A stretch of 64,000 bases of DNA from Bacteroidales bacterium UBA5072 (GTDB lineage Bacteria > Bacteroidota > Bacteroidia > Bacteroidales > UBA10428): assembly GCA_002415855.1 (NCBI GenBank), contig DIAS01000009.1, positions 34,347-98,346 on the forward strand. Direction: 5' to 3'. Below the pieces are notes generated by a model. That model was not told the DNA's origin. It was given only the letters and a program-made list of their open reading frames with translations, and did not search any database. Positions 35,701-43,898 of this stretch are shown here, one piece after another. Both the position numbers and the translations under genes were made by a program. Every line of letters begins with the position of its first letter. The stretch's first letter is position 1.

Positions 35701-35819
35701 TCATCTGGTTATTGACTTCTATCTGCTATTTACTGGTGCTTTTTGATGCCGGTGCCATTCTCCGAAAAAAAGTCTTTTTCTCTGTTAAAAATGCAACCCT
35801 TGAAGGTCGTGCACAGTAA
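32799..35819 (+). CDS. ABC transporter with fused ATPase and ABC-2 permease, degenerate ATPase motifs
   Basis: A 1006-residue protein. Residues 1-250 are an N-terminal helical and regulatory part; 250-480 an ABC ATPase with Walker A GREGVGKST (about 278), IGFVPEEDLLFEELTV (Q-loop region) and TTISQAD switch. TM helices of ABC-2 type lie at about 573-735 and 963-988, with a large soluble loop between. The signature motif is IQPGQRRM instead of LSGGQ, and Walker B ends LLVDNALSG, so the catalytic Glu is Asn. This is an ABCG-like half-transporter order (ATPase before permease). Substrate unknown. The last 12 codons lie in the 109-bp repeat that flanks the Rhs island; the GH3 gene was once 31 bases downstream. 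Confidence 0.85.
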   Translation: MNETVLNLAIRTAVLLKSIPENSGVKADTGIISNYFSRLGVKSAETDPPTDNKFTEKSALELCRDINNTLNQSEKIDLLLLVQDCLLTLHDVPGFTNSLSLIFNCTGIDNSLINRFREFLLQDDPSLINQGEYLLLSPRDSSRDDMLEGRWIEDNAPKQRIAAGTLELEAFSSHLLVMFVDQIKSYVIRCLTQNEPLFDQDAEHPCRFRILGPGNVLSLNGVPILTFSDLKSRFLHLFEKGELQLSIDQIHYIGPRSTNEIQSFSASETTGQLIGIVGREGVGKSTLLKLLAGKIKPDSGSITINGYDLWRYKYLLKGIIGFVPEEDLLFEELTVADNLSLTARLYYSNLTKKEIDAKVNAVLSKLDLLELKHVVVGNLMSKHIQPGQRRMINIALELLREPQILLVDNALSGLGMSDASKVIKVLHDYSFSGNLVITTISQADSGTFRLFDKVWILDQGGRAVYNGSVKGAPEYLLRKLKLASQDTSNIDPAQLLDLVNYRLPDKEGQVWKRVIEPREWHDQYMREQILKENGIPAKSLLPARILKTPPLEIQLLIFSIRNFKCKFSRMNDVVNALATGPVIAFLIALLFRFSGQQPYSLYSNSNLPLYQFISVVVAIFMGLIVSADEFIRERNILEKEEYLELSRFSYLNSKILYLFPVIALQTLLYVATGNFILGIREFFWIYWLVLFSAASFGILLGLVFSASLQSREFLYKAVLPMVLTLQLILGGGLISYDQLNLGNNKYTPLLGDLMVSKWGYEALAVQQFRNNQYEKLVYDASKGVEQASFNAFQAVPKLEETLDLCRNSLSNKDSTSYYTSLLQGELKKIAATTDVFPFEYVNNLSALEENESILQETSDYLTYLSLHFYEEYENQIQRKNQVLKNLTDSMGDARLAQLREKYHNAALERTVTNDNADHDYFVAGNEIIANKSAIFQDPVSNVGRTRLFLPMKLFNGQKTDTLWFNVSFIWLLTSICYLLVLFDAGAILRKKVFFSVKNATLEGRAQ

Positions 35820-35891
35820 AAACAGATGAGAAACACATGAAAGAGGGGAAATGGACAGGTATTTTCTGAGAGCAATACTTACAGCCGGACT
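35783..35891 (+). repeat. 109-bp direct repeat, left copy
   Basis: Exactly identical to 44607-44715 (offset 8,824 bp). It covers the last codons of the ABC gene, the 31-base spacer with its purine-rich ribosome site, and the first 13 codons of the GH3 gene. In this copy the upstream side is the genuine ABC gene; the downstream side turns into a diverged GH3 start. Confidence 0.95.
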
Positions 35892-35964
35892 AATCGTAAT
35901 GATGGCTTCATTTTTCCGCTTTATCTTTCGCTTCCCATACCTGCAGTTCCAGGTTGCCCTGTAA
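35851..35964 (+). pseudogene. 5' fragment of the GH3/beta-lactamase gene
   Basis: The ATG opens MDRYFLRAILTAGLIVMMA, identical to the start of the GH3 gene at 44675, then SFFRFIFRF where the intact gene has LFCRFMPVG, and stops after 37 codons. DNA identity is complete to 35891 and then drops. Among the differences gct/gcc, cgc/cgt and ttt/ttc are synonymous, as expected of a homologous allele from a related genome rather than random decay. It is a truncated copy created or brought in by the event that placed the Rhs island here. Confidence 0.85.
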
Positions 35965-36053
35965 TAATTATCTGCCTGAAAGGACGGTATTTTATAAATA
36001 AATAAGGAATTTCAAATGACGGCTTCGCCGGGAGTTAGATTAACATTTATACA

Positions 36054-36076
36054 CGGCTGAATTAAAAATTCAGCCG
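36054..36076. repeat. 10-bp hairpin at the left end of the island
   Basis: CGGCTGAATT (36054-36063), a 3-base loop, then AATTCAGCCG (36067-36076): a perfect stem without a T tract on either side, so more a structural or REP-type element than a terminator. Confidence 0.6.
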
Positions 36077-36125
36077 AACATGCGGATATAGTATTGTAGT
36101 TAATCATTAATTTATTATGCAACAG

Positions 36126-36290
36126 ATCCCCGTAGGGGATGAATTAGTGTAGTAATTTATTAAGGATCGGGGACATCCCCGTAGGGGATGAATTCTTGTC
36201 GGATAATCATTGGCTACAATTATTGAACCCCATACGGGGTTCTATTGATCCGGAATTTCATTGATTATCATATTAGAATCCCTGCGGGGG
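36126..36290. repeat. Cluster of GC-rich REP-like palindromes
   Basis: ATCCCCGTAGGGGAT occurs at 36126-36140 and 36175-36189, each followed by GAATT. GAACCCCATACGGGGTTC follows at 36225-36242 and a decayed TCCCTGCGGGGG at about 36279-36290. These short palindromes in A+T-rich DNA resemble REP or nucleic-acid hairpin elements of Bacteroidetes. They lie between the truncated GH3 fragment and the lipoprotein gene. Confidence 0.7.
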
Positions 36291-36368
36291 CTATCATCCC
36301 TTTATTCGGTATGCCTGCTCCTTAAGCTGATGGCTATGGTTGCAACTCCTCCGAACAGGGGAGGTAGG

Positions 36369-36908
36369 TTAAGGATTTATTATTATAGGCATTAGATTTG
36401 GAGGATGAATATCAATGTTATTACTCCAGATTATTTGTTCTCCTTTTTCCTTCAATCCTAAAATAGTTTGTTCTAAATCACATTTAAAGTCATTTTGATT
36501 TTCATGTACCATTATAAAACCTATTTTAAAGTCAGACCATTTTACCCGTTTTAGATCATTGTTTTTTATAATTAAAGGGACACTGAATGTTTGATTTGGC
36601 TTTAATTCAAATAATTCTGGTGAGTTTGCATCACAGGTATTATAAATAATGGAGTAATCATTGTTATTTAAAAGGAAATTGAGATTATAAAAACATGAAT
36701 ATACCCAAAATTTAATGCTTGAGGATGTTGAATTAGTAATATGCACATCTGTTAGTATAAAATCGAAAAAGCAATTCTTATTCTCTGATGCATAATAGAT
36801 GCCTCTTATATCCAAATAAACACTTAGTCCTTTATTTGTATCAATACTTGAAGTATCACTTATACATGATAAGAAAAATAATGAAAACAGTATTAATGAA
36901 GTTTTCAT
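36369..36908 (-). CDS. Small lipoprotein, candidate immunity partner of the Rhs protein
   Basis: A 179-residue protein with lipoprotein signal MKTSLILFSLFFLSC (lipobox FLSC), so lipid-anchored and facing the periplasm. The mature part alternates short beta strands (VHITNSTSSSIKFWVYSCF, FELKPNQTFSVPLIIKN) and looks like an Ig-like or beta-sandwich fold; no family recognised. Its ATG lies 3 bases after the Rhs stop codon, and the DNA is very A+T-rich. Immunity genes of polymorphic toxins sit in just this place; that role is inferred from position only. Alternatively it is an accessory lipoprotein for display of the Rhs protein. Confidence 0.65.
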   Translation of the reverse strand: MKTSLILFSLFFLSCISDTSSIDTNKGLSVYLDIRGIYYASENKNCFFDFILTDVHITNSTSSSIKFWVYSCFYNLNFLLNNNDYSIIYNTCDANSPELFELKPNQTFSVPLIIKNNDLKRVKWSDFKIGFIMVHENQNDFKCDLEQTILGLKEKGEQIIWSNNIDIHPPNLMPIIINP

Positions 36909-36911
36909 AGG

Positions 36912-39900
36912 TTATAAATTTATTAATGAATGGTTATTGCAGGCTCGTTTAACCCAATTTTTATGAAATTGGCTTGTTTTTTTTGCTATTTCAAGCTTAC
37001 TCATTTTAGCGTTACCGTAATTAATACTATAACCCCATGAGATGGAAGTTATTGGATGCCATGTTCCTCCATACTTTCCTACAATGGTTAATTCAGCTTG
37101 CCATGTCATTGACTGATTCATCGGATGCCTAGATCGATCAAAGAATCCTGCTTTAAATCCTTCATATTTGAAAAGATGTTCCTGCGCTCTAAAGAAACCT
37201 CTTCCATCATCACTGCCATCCCCATCAAGGAAATATGGATTGCGATAATCACTAGAATATACCGTCTGTACAAAATTATACATATCATAGTCCCCATTTA
37301 TAAATAAGGTCAGTTCTGCCCCATCGCTTCCATGAAGAGCAGCAATACTATTGTAATAGACTTTGATTGTAGTTGATAAAGTATTCGTAGCCAACATCAC
37401 CTCTGCATTCGCAATCCCCTGATCCGCAATAAGATCGCCTATCATGCTGTTTTGTGTGCCAAATAGACATTCACCAAGTGATACTTCAAGGCGCCCTCCA
37501 CCTTCACGATGATAATTGGTTGTCCACGGAATTTTCATCAAACCGTTAATTCCAGCAGAAATTCCCTCCATTGCCAAGCCGCTTAATCCGCCTGCTAGTG
37601 CACCTGTTACACCTGGCTCAATAAGATCATTTCCTCTGGCACCCCGAATGTAAGCATTACCTGTGTTAAACAGCCATCCGGAAGCCATCCCAACTACTGC
37701 TGAACCTGCTCCTGATTCAGCAAGGACTGCGCCCGTTGATCCTGCAACAATGCCAACAGCAAGATATTGATTGAATTTAACAATATCTCCATTAATATTG
37801 TCCCAATTTGCAATGACATTCGTTACTCCTCCAATAATACCGCAAAGCAACCATTGCAGCCATTCCCCATCAGGATCGGAATACTTAAGTGGATTATTCA
37901 GGGCATAAGCATACCTGTTAAAACCCTGCGAATAATCCGGCATTTGCACATAGTTATCGGGACTTAAAAACTGTCCTGTGAGCGGATCATATACCCGGCC
38001 ATTCATATTGATAAGCTTGAACCAGGGAAGATGTTCATGACCGGTATACCCACGGCCGGCTATCATCAGGGTTGGTTCCTGCCCCGGGGCATAATTCTCC
38101 CAGGTGGAGGGATTCCTCATCCTGCCCCACGCATCATAACTGTATTGAGCTGCCAGACTATTATCGGAGGCATTGATCACATGCGTGATGCTGCCCAGAT
38201 GATCCCGAAGAAGGTAATAGTAAACATTTGCTCCATTGTCCTGTTTAATGGCCACTACTGGTGCCGAATATGCGTCCCCTCCGATAAAAGTATAGAGCCT
38301 GGATGTTGCGCCTGAGCTTTCTTTTATCAGACTTCCATTGGGATACCACCTGGTCAGCTCCGTGCTGCCATTATTCAACACCGTCATCCTTGCACGTTCG
38401 TCATCTGAATTATATACAAAGCTTGCACTATAATTTCCTTCCGTTATGGAATTTATACTTTCAAATGATGTGTACGAAATGCTTTGTGCATTACCCGGTG
38501 TAAGCCCTGTTGATGGATTAATTCCGGTTAATGTATACGGTTTGGTGGATGATTCATATTGGAGGATTCCAACATCGGATTTAGTGGTAATACTTCCTAT
38601 GTCCTGATCATAGGCCATGTCCAGCAAGGTCGTCGTTCCACGATAAACACGATCCAACCGGTCAAGCGCATCGTAATCAAAGTTCTCCTCCTTGCTGGCA
38701 AGCAAGTTCTTTCGCCAGTTCAGATTTCCGGTAACGGAATTAAAATCATACTGATAACTTTGCAATGTTCCGGTTGTGACAGAGGTAGGATAACCATAGC
38801 TATTATAACCATAAGATGTGTTCAGGTCAGAACCGTATTTCCCCGCAGTAATTTGGCCGCGTGAATTCGTACCAAGTATTGTCCACCGGACAGCTCCGCC
38901 TGCCTCGACTGAACTCAGATAACCATAATTGTTGTAATTGTTGGTTTCTGTTATACCTGACGTGACATGCTCCGTAGTTTTCAATCTTCCCAAACCATCA
39001 TATGTAAAGTTAGTAATAAAAGGGGAAGAACCGGAAATCGTCTCAGTTGTCGTGGTGACTCTTCCTTTGGGATCATATCCGAATGACCTTTCTACTCCTG
39101 AGGTAGAAGTTACACTCGTTAATTGTTTGTTACCATTATAAGTGTAAGTAAAGGTTATTCCTTCCGCAGACAATATTCTTTGGTTAGGACGTCCATCAGG
39201 AAAATAAGTCAGGGTAGTTGCCTGGGAACGACCGTTGGTCTGCGTAAGAAGTTCCCCGAACGCATTATAACTATATGTAATATTACCGGCGCTGGGATCG
39301 ATTAACTGATTCTGATTTCCTGCCAGATCATAATGCATACTGGTTATGATTCCTCCTGGTGCAGTTATTTCATTCAGTGCACCATCAGGAAAATATGTGT
39401 AGTTAATTATACCTCCGTTATCACTAGCCGATGTTAATGAACCATTTGAGGCAAAGGTTTTTGAAAACGACTTGCCGGCAGTAGTCTCGGTAATTGTGTT
39501 TCCTTCATATACCCAACTTGAGTTCTGGCCGGACGGAGTATTGACACTCGTTTTTCTTCCATATTCATCGTATGTACAATTATTCCAAACGGGCGTCTCG
39601 GTTGGAAAGTATGGATCAGATATGCGTGTAATCTGTCCCTTGGTATCGTATTCCTTACAGGTGTAAATCATTGTACCATTAAAGCTTTTTACATCTGTTC
39701 TGATCTCTTGTCCAAGTCTGTCATACCATACCTTGGTCTGTGCGCCGTCTGTTCCTGAGGTCAAAATAGAATATCTGGCCTGAAGCGGAGTTGATAAAGG
39801 ATTCTCCCAGGCATAAACAGTTGATGTTCCACTTCCATCATTTCTGGAAATGCTGATTTGACGATGCAGGTTGTCATACCCATAAGTTACAGTATTGGTG

Positions 39901-42900
39901 GTTAAATAATCCTGTTGTGTGGACAACCGTCCATAGGTATCATAGGTGTTAGTGGTCACATGCTGCATAGGATCAGTGACACTTGCTACCCTGGTATTGT
40001 CGGTATTAAAAGTATACTGAGTTTCCCGTGATATATTTCTATATACATCTGTAATCTTTTGTTTTTGAAGGTTGCCATTGGGAAAATAGGTTAAATCAGT
40101 TCTTGATTCCAAATTTGTACCGCTATGCCAGGTTTCTCGTTCAAGATTATTCTTTTCTGAATTAAATACTCTGATAGCGGATCTTGTGATGACATTCGCA
40201 TTTTCTGTAAAAGTGAGTGTTGTAGTGATTGGTCTTCCAATCAACCATTGGGTTGAAGATACAATATTGCTGTAGGTTTGAACCGTACTTTCAGTAGGTC
40301 CGCTGCTGTAACATTTTGTAATGCTTGTTGGATTTCCGTAATTATCATAATCGGCTGTAGTAGTAATAGAATGTCCCGTCAACAGATTGGTCTGCGTGGA
40401 AGAATTTATGTAAGGGAATATCCTCTTTTGGGAGTTATTTAGTACCTTTTGTGACCATGTATTTGTAAAGGTTTCAAAAGGATCATCCTGACCACTCAGC
40501 TTTTTCTGAGAACTCACCAATTGTGGATAAAAATAGGTTGGGTCATAGGCAGATACATTTTCAGAAATAATACCTGTTTCATCATCCTCAACCTTTATTT
40601 TAGCGTAACCTAAAATTCCTTTTCCTTGTAGGTGTACTTTCAATCCTTCATAATGGTAATAAAAATTCCGCATGGTACCTGTCATGTTATCAATTCCTAA
40701 TCTGCAAATAACCCGTAATGGACCCTGATAATCTGAAACCGGGAATGTGGCACCGGTTCCTCTTGCATACAATCCAGGATAGTTTTGAGTTAATCTGGAA
40801 TAATCAAACTCAATCAATTGTCCGAGGCCATTTCCAATCTTTTTTGCAATAATTTGGTTGTTTCCGTCAGTGCGAAATATTTTGTACCCAACTTGCCAGG
40901 GTTCAGCACCATCTGTTGATAAGAAATCTTGCCTTCCATCACCATCAAAGTCTTCAATATAATACTTATTAGAGTATTCAGGAACAATCGGAGCATCAAT
41001 AAAATGGGCACTGAAATTTGTACCTCTGTCGGAAGATATATAGTAATAGTGCCCCGTCCATCCACCATCTGCCGGTTTCATACTGGATGTTACCAAATAA
41101 TCAGTGGCACCATCACCATTGAAATCACCAGGTCTGAGAATGTCATCTTTCAGATTCAATTTTTTATGTAAAACCGGTAACGTTTCAAATCCAATCCCGG
41201 TCGATAGTTTGATTTGCCATTCATACATATCATATCCAACCCCACCCGAGGTATACCCATAAAGGAGAATATCCCCCTTACCATCAGCATTAAAATCACC
41301 TATGCTGTAAAAATGGCCCTTGTCAGGAGAATTTGAGCTGTAATTCTGCTGAAGGGTTGACCCATTTAAAGTAAATATTTTTATGCCAGCATAGTTACTT
41401 ATCCAGACATCAGTTCGCCCGTCTCCGTTAAACTCTGAAACAGTTATTCTATCTGTTGGAGATAATGTATATCCTATATTTCCCGAATATTTAAGGGATA
41501 GTGTATTAAAAGTACCATTTGTGTATGATCCGGAAAATATCTTCCAATCACCTGTTGTATTAATTATAAAACAATCATTTAACCCATCTCCATCAAAGTC
41601 AGCTGTTCTTTTAAGTGGATCTATAAAGTAGTTTGACTTTTCTATTCTGGCAAACATCACAAAATCAGACAATGATGAACCATTAGAGATAGAATAGTAA
41701 TAGCATGGATCATGATATTCCCAATTCATACTTCTTGGATAAGCTTTGGTAATTATCAAGTCGTCTATATTATCCCCATTAAGATCCGTTGCTTCAACGG
41801 CATCAATTAATGTTTCTTCGATTGGTAAAGATCCTGATATCCAGTGCGTGAAAGAATCACCACCGTTATTCTTCAGAATTCTCCATCCAGTCCACATAGC
41901 CCCCTTGCCAGCATCAGGTACACAGAAAGCATCTTTAAGTCCATCGCCATCAAAATCACCAAAGGCAATTTTTGCCTGATAACTAATAAATTGATTCGTT
42001 GGACTGTTTACGGCTTCTTCAAAATTTACATTATCAGGTATCTGATAGCTAATTGCAGTGGAATTTATTCTGGCATTACCAATTCCATATTCAATAACCT
42101 CATTTAAAAGAGAATGATAATTATACTGTGAACCAGTATGATTGTATTTCAATTCATAAGTCCTTACAACAGCTGAATTGTACTTTATGGTAATTTTATC
42201 AATGATTAAATTTTGCTGAATTTTGGTACCCTTTAGGTAGAAGAAGTTTTTATCAGTACTTTCCTTATAATAGAATGTAACGGTATTTGGACCATATGTA
42301 ATTTCTACAGGATAGACATTGTAGTTATCCTGTATATAAGCAAAATTTATCTGGTTGCCATAAAGATCCGATATTTTTGATGCATACCAGCTTACAATTG
42401 CTGAATAGCCGTTTATTCGTTGTTTTGAAGCTTCAGTATTGCCATATTCAATTTTGAGACCCGATTTTGTTTCTGCAAGAAACCAGCCAGGGCCTGAACT
42501 GGTAGTTGTTTTTGGTGTCAATCTTGTGAAGACATCAAGCTCTGTTTGATATTGTGCGCTGGCATGTCCATAAGTGTATAAGGTATTCACTAGTCTCTGA
42601 CCATCTATATAAAAGCGATCAGTAGTATCCAGATCAATGCCTTTAGCCATTCCATCGTTATAAAACGTTTTGGGCCCGCGGCTAATCGCTGATAAGCCTG
42701 TAATTTTCCAGCCGTATCCTGCCAATCCGGGGCCGCTATTGCTTGAATACACTAATGAAATGTCTGGTTTTAAACCATTTACTCCGACTGGTAAGTTTAA
42801 CGGAATACTATATGAAGCGCCACCCAATGCATCTACGTTCACTGAACCATTTATGGCGCCAACCATATAGGATGTACTTAATGACCTTGTTTCAGGATCT

Positions 42901-43130
42901 ACTATAGTGCCATAAGAAACAGGACCAGTAACTACAGGATTCTGAATGCCAATTAAAAGAGTCCCTCCTGATGGTGAATAAACATAACCAGGTCCAAGCG
43001 TAATACTGTTCCTTGCTAAGTGTGTTTTAGTTCCACTTTCAGAACTGACATATGTAACATCAAATTCCTGACTGTTTAATGCCTCTGCACAAAAAGCAAA
43101 TAACAGCAACAGATAATAAAACTGTTTCAT
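36912..43130 (-). CDS. Giant SpvB/FG-GAP/RHS-repeat protein, candidate polymorphic toxin
   Basis: A 2072-residue exported protein (signal MKQFYYLLLLFAFCAEALNS). Order: an SpvB-like N-terminal domain at about 95-330 (GGASYSIPLNLPVGVNG, SSNSGPGLAGYGWKI), FG-GAP/VCBS repeats at about 388-740 (FGDFDGDGLKD, TADFDGDGLND, IGDFNADGKGD, IEDFDGDGRQD), and a TcdB-middle-like part (KKIGNGLGQLIEFDYSRL) near 760. Then come YD/RHS repeats at about 930-1640 and the RHS core (RDHLGSITHVI, YDPLTGQFLSPDNYV, NRYAYALNNPLKYSDPDGE) ending near 1753. The last 320 residues have glycine-rich hydrophobic stretches, then a domain I do not recognise. This matches Tc-toxin B/C-like shells that enclose a C-terminal effector. 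The tip is A+T-rich compared with the core. Confidence 0.88.
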   Translation of the reverse strand: MKQFYYLLLLFAFCAEALNSQEFDVTYVSSESGTKTHLARNSITLGPGYVYSPSGGTLLIGIQNPVVTGPVSYGTIVDPETRSLSTSYMVGAINGSVNVDALGGASYSIPLNLPVGVNGLKPDISLVYSSNSGPGLAGYGWKITGLSAISRGPKTFYNDGMAKGIDLDTTDRFYIDGQRLVNTLYTYGHASAQYQTELDVFTRLTPKTTTSSGPGWFLAETKSGLKIEYGNTEASKQRINGYSAIVSWYASKISDLYGNQINFAYIQDNYNVYPVEITYGPNTVTFYYKESTDKNFFYLKGTKIQQNLIIDKITIKYNSAVVRTYELKYNHTGSQYNYHSLLNEVIEYGIGNARINSTAISYQIPDNVNFEEAVNSPTNQFISYQAKIAFGDFDGDGLKDAFCVPDAGKGAMWTGWRILKNNGGDSFTHWISGSLPIEETLIDAVEATDLNGDNIDDLIITKAYPRSMNWEYHDPCYYYSISNGSSLSDFVMFARIEKSNYFIDPLKRTADFDGDGLNDCFIINTTGDWKIFSGSYTNGTFNTLSLKYSGNIGYTLSPTDRITVSEFNGDGRTDVWISNYAGIKIFTLNGSTLQQNYSSNSPDKGHFYSIGDFNADGKGDILLYGYTSGGVGYDMYEWQIKLSTGIGFETLPVLHKKLNLKDDILRPGDFNGDGATDYLVTSSMKPADGGWTGHYYYISSDRGTNFSAHFIDAPIVPEYSNKYYIEDFDGDGRQDFLSTDGAEPWQVGYKIFRTDGNNQIIAKKIGNGLGQLIEFDYSRLTQNYPGLYARGTGATFPVSDYQGPLRVICRLGIDNMTGTMRNFYYHYEGLKVHLQGKGILGYAKIKVEDDETGIISENVSAYDPTYFYPQLVSSQKKLSGQDDPFETFTNTWSQKVLNNSQKRIFPYINSSTQTNLLTGHSITTTADYDNYGNPTSITKCYSSGPTESTVQTYSNIVSSTQWLIGRPITTTLTFTENANVITRSAIRVFNSEKNNLERETWHSGTNLESRTDLTYFPNGNLQKQKITDVYRNISRETQYTFNTDNTRVASVTDPMQHVTTNTYDTYGRLSTQQDYLTTNTVTYGYDNLHRQISISRNDGSGTSTVYAWENPLSTPLQARYSILTSGTDGAQTKVWYDRLGQEIRTDVKSFNGTMIYTCKEYDTKGQITRISDPYFPTETPVWNNCTYDEYGRKTSVNTPSGQNSSWVYEGNTITETTAGKSFSKTFASNGSLTSASDNGGIINYTYFPDGALNEITAPGGIITSMHYDLAGNQNQLIDPSAGNITYSYNAFGELLTQTNGRSQATTLTYFPDGRPNQRILSAEGITFTYTYNGNKQLTSVTSTSGVERSFGYDPKGRVTTTTETISGSSPFITNFTYDGLGRLKTTEHVTSGITETNNYNNYGYLSSVEAGGAVRWTILGTNSRGQITAGKYGSDLNTSYGYNSYGYPTSVTTGTLQSYQYDFNSVTGNLNWRKNLLASKEENFDYDALDRLDRVYRGTTTLLDMAYDQDIGSITTKSDVGILQYESSTKPYTLTGINPSTGLTPGNAQSISYTSFESINSITEGNYSASFVYNSDDERARMTVLNNGSTELTRWYPNGSLIKESSGATSRLYTFIGGDAYSAPVVAIKQDNGANVYYYLLRDHLGSITHVINASDNSLAAQYSYDAWGRMRNPSTWENYAPGQEPTLMIAGRGYTGHEHLPWFKLINMNGRVYDPLTGQFLSPDNYVQMPDYSQGFNRYAYALNNPLKYSDPDGEWLQWLLCGIIGGVTNVIANWDNINGDIVKFNQYLAVGIVAGSTGAVLAESGAGSAVVGMASGWLFNTGNAYIRGARGNDLIEPGVTGALAGGLSGLAMEGISAGINGLMKIPWTTNYHREGGGRLEVSLGECLFGTQNSMIGDLIADQGIANAEVMLATNTLSTTIKVYYNSIAALHGSDGAELTLFINGDYDMYNFVQTVYSSDYRNPYFLDGDGSDDGRGFFRAQEHLFKYEGFKAGFFDRSRHPMNQSMTWQAELTIVGKYGGTWHPITSISWGYSINYGNAKMSKLEIAKKTSQFHKNWVKRACNNHSLINL

Positions 43131-43148
43131 AATAAAGGTTTCGGTGGA

Positions 43149-43769
43149 TTATGGGATCATTTTTTCCAAATCTCCAATCTTCTTCTTTAGAAATTCAATC
43201 TCATCCTGTTGCTCTTTAATAACCTGAATTATTACCGGTATTAATTCTGTGTAACGGATTCCTAAAACACCATCTTCCCTTTGTACAACCATCTCAGGAA
43301 AAACTTTCTGAATGTCCTGTGCTAAAAAGCCATACTGCATATGGCTGACTAATTCATCTGTCTTAATCTCATTAGTTTCATCTTTAAATGTATAGGATAC
43401 AGGCCTTAATAATTTGAGTTTATCTTTCATATGAGAAAGGCTTGCGACATTTGTTTTAAATTTTTCGTCAGACATGATGACTGGTTGATAAGTGAAGAAC
43501 GCAGTCGTTGCATACAACTGGAACCAATAATAGCTCGATGAACCAAGTGTTATACTTCCTGTCAAAGGACGAAAGGAGCCATCATATACTATAGATTTAC
43601 CACTATAGGTCATTCGTAGATTTCCTGCAACATCTAACTGATAAGTGGGACTGGCCATATTGATCCCCACAAGCCCATTTGAAGTTACTTTGATTGAGTT
43701 AGTTTGTGCTCTTAAACTAAAAAATGCAATTACTATCAACAATAAGGTAAGAACAGAAGTTTTTTTCAT
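43149..43769 (-). CDS. Exported peptidase S74 / intramolecular chaperone domain protein
   Basis: A 206-residue protein with a signal peptide (MKKTSVLTLLLIVIAFFSLR), a tail-fibre-like beta segment (VTSNGLVGINMASPTYQLDV) and a C-terminal S74 domain. The Ser-Lys dyad motif is SDEKFK (Ser and Lys five apart), followed by YGFLAQDIQKVFPEMV and YTELIPVIIQVIKEQQ with a final coiled coil. S74 domains trimerise fibres and then cut themselves off. It lies 18 bases upstream of the Rhs gene on the same strand, so the two are surely co-expressed. It may assemble a short fibre that carries or anchors the Rhs protein. Confidence 0.85.
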   Translation of the reverse strand: MKKTSVLTLLLIVIAFFSLRAQTNSIKVTSNGLVGINMASPTYQLDVAGNLRMTYSGKSIVYDGSFRPLTGSITLGSSSYYWFQLYATTAFFTYQPVIMSDEKFKTNVASLSHMKDKLKLLRPVSYTFKDETNEIKTDELVSHMQYGFLAQDIQKVFPEMVVQREDGVLGIRYTELIPVIIQVIKEQQDEIEFLKKKIGDLEKMIP

Positions 43770-43898
43770 AGAATTGGTTTTAATTCTGGTTAGATTTTCA
43801 TTAATGAGAAAAAAAATTATCAGGGATTTACTATATACATGTTATACACTTAGTTTTATCTTTTGGATAGCATCATTCATAGCTAATAATGAAGAACA

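Larger units (their letters stand above)
35965..36368. other. Non-coding left end of the island
   Basis: About 400 bp without a credible gene. It contains the hairpin at 36054, the palindrome cluster at 36126-36290, and at 36303-36342 a stretch that resembles 44520-44560 near the right boundary (about 70 percent by eye, same orientation). Confidence 0.6.

Noticed and set aside
36054..36076. Hairpin CGGCTGAATT/AATTCAGCCG as a terminator
   Set aside because: No T tract follows on either strand and no gene ends close by, so it is kept as a repeat.
36126..36290. Palindrome cluster as a CRISPR array
   Set aside because: Only two identical units, each itself a palindrome, with no regular spacers and no cas gene nearby.
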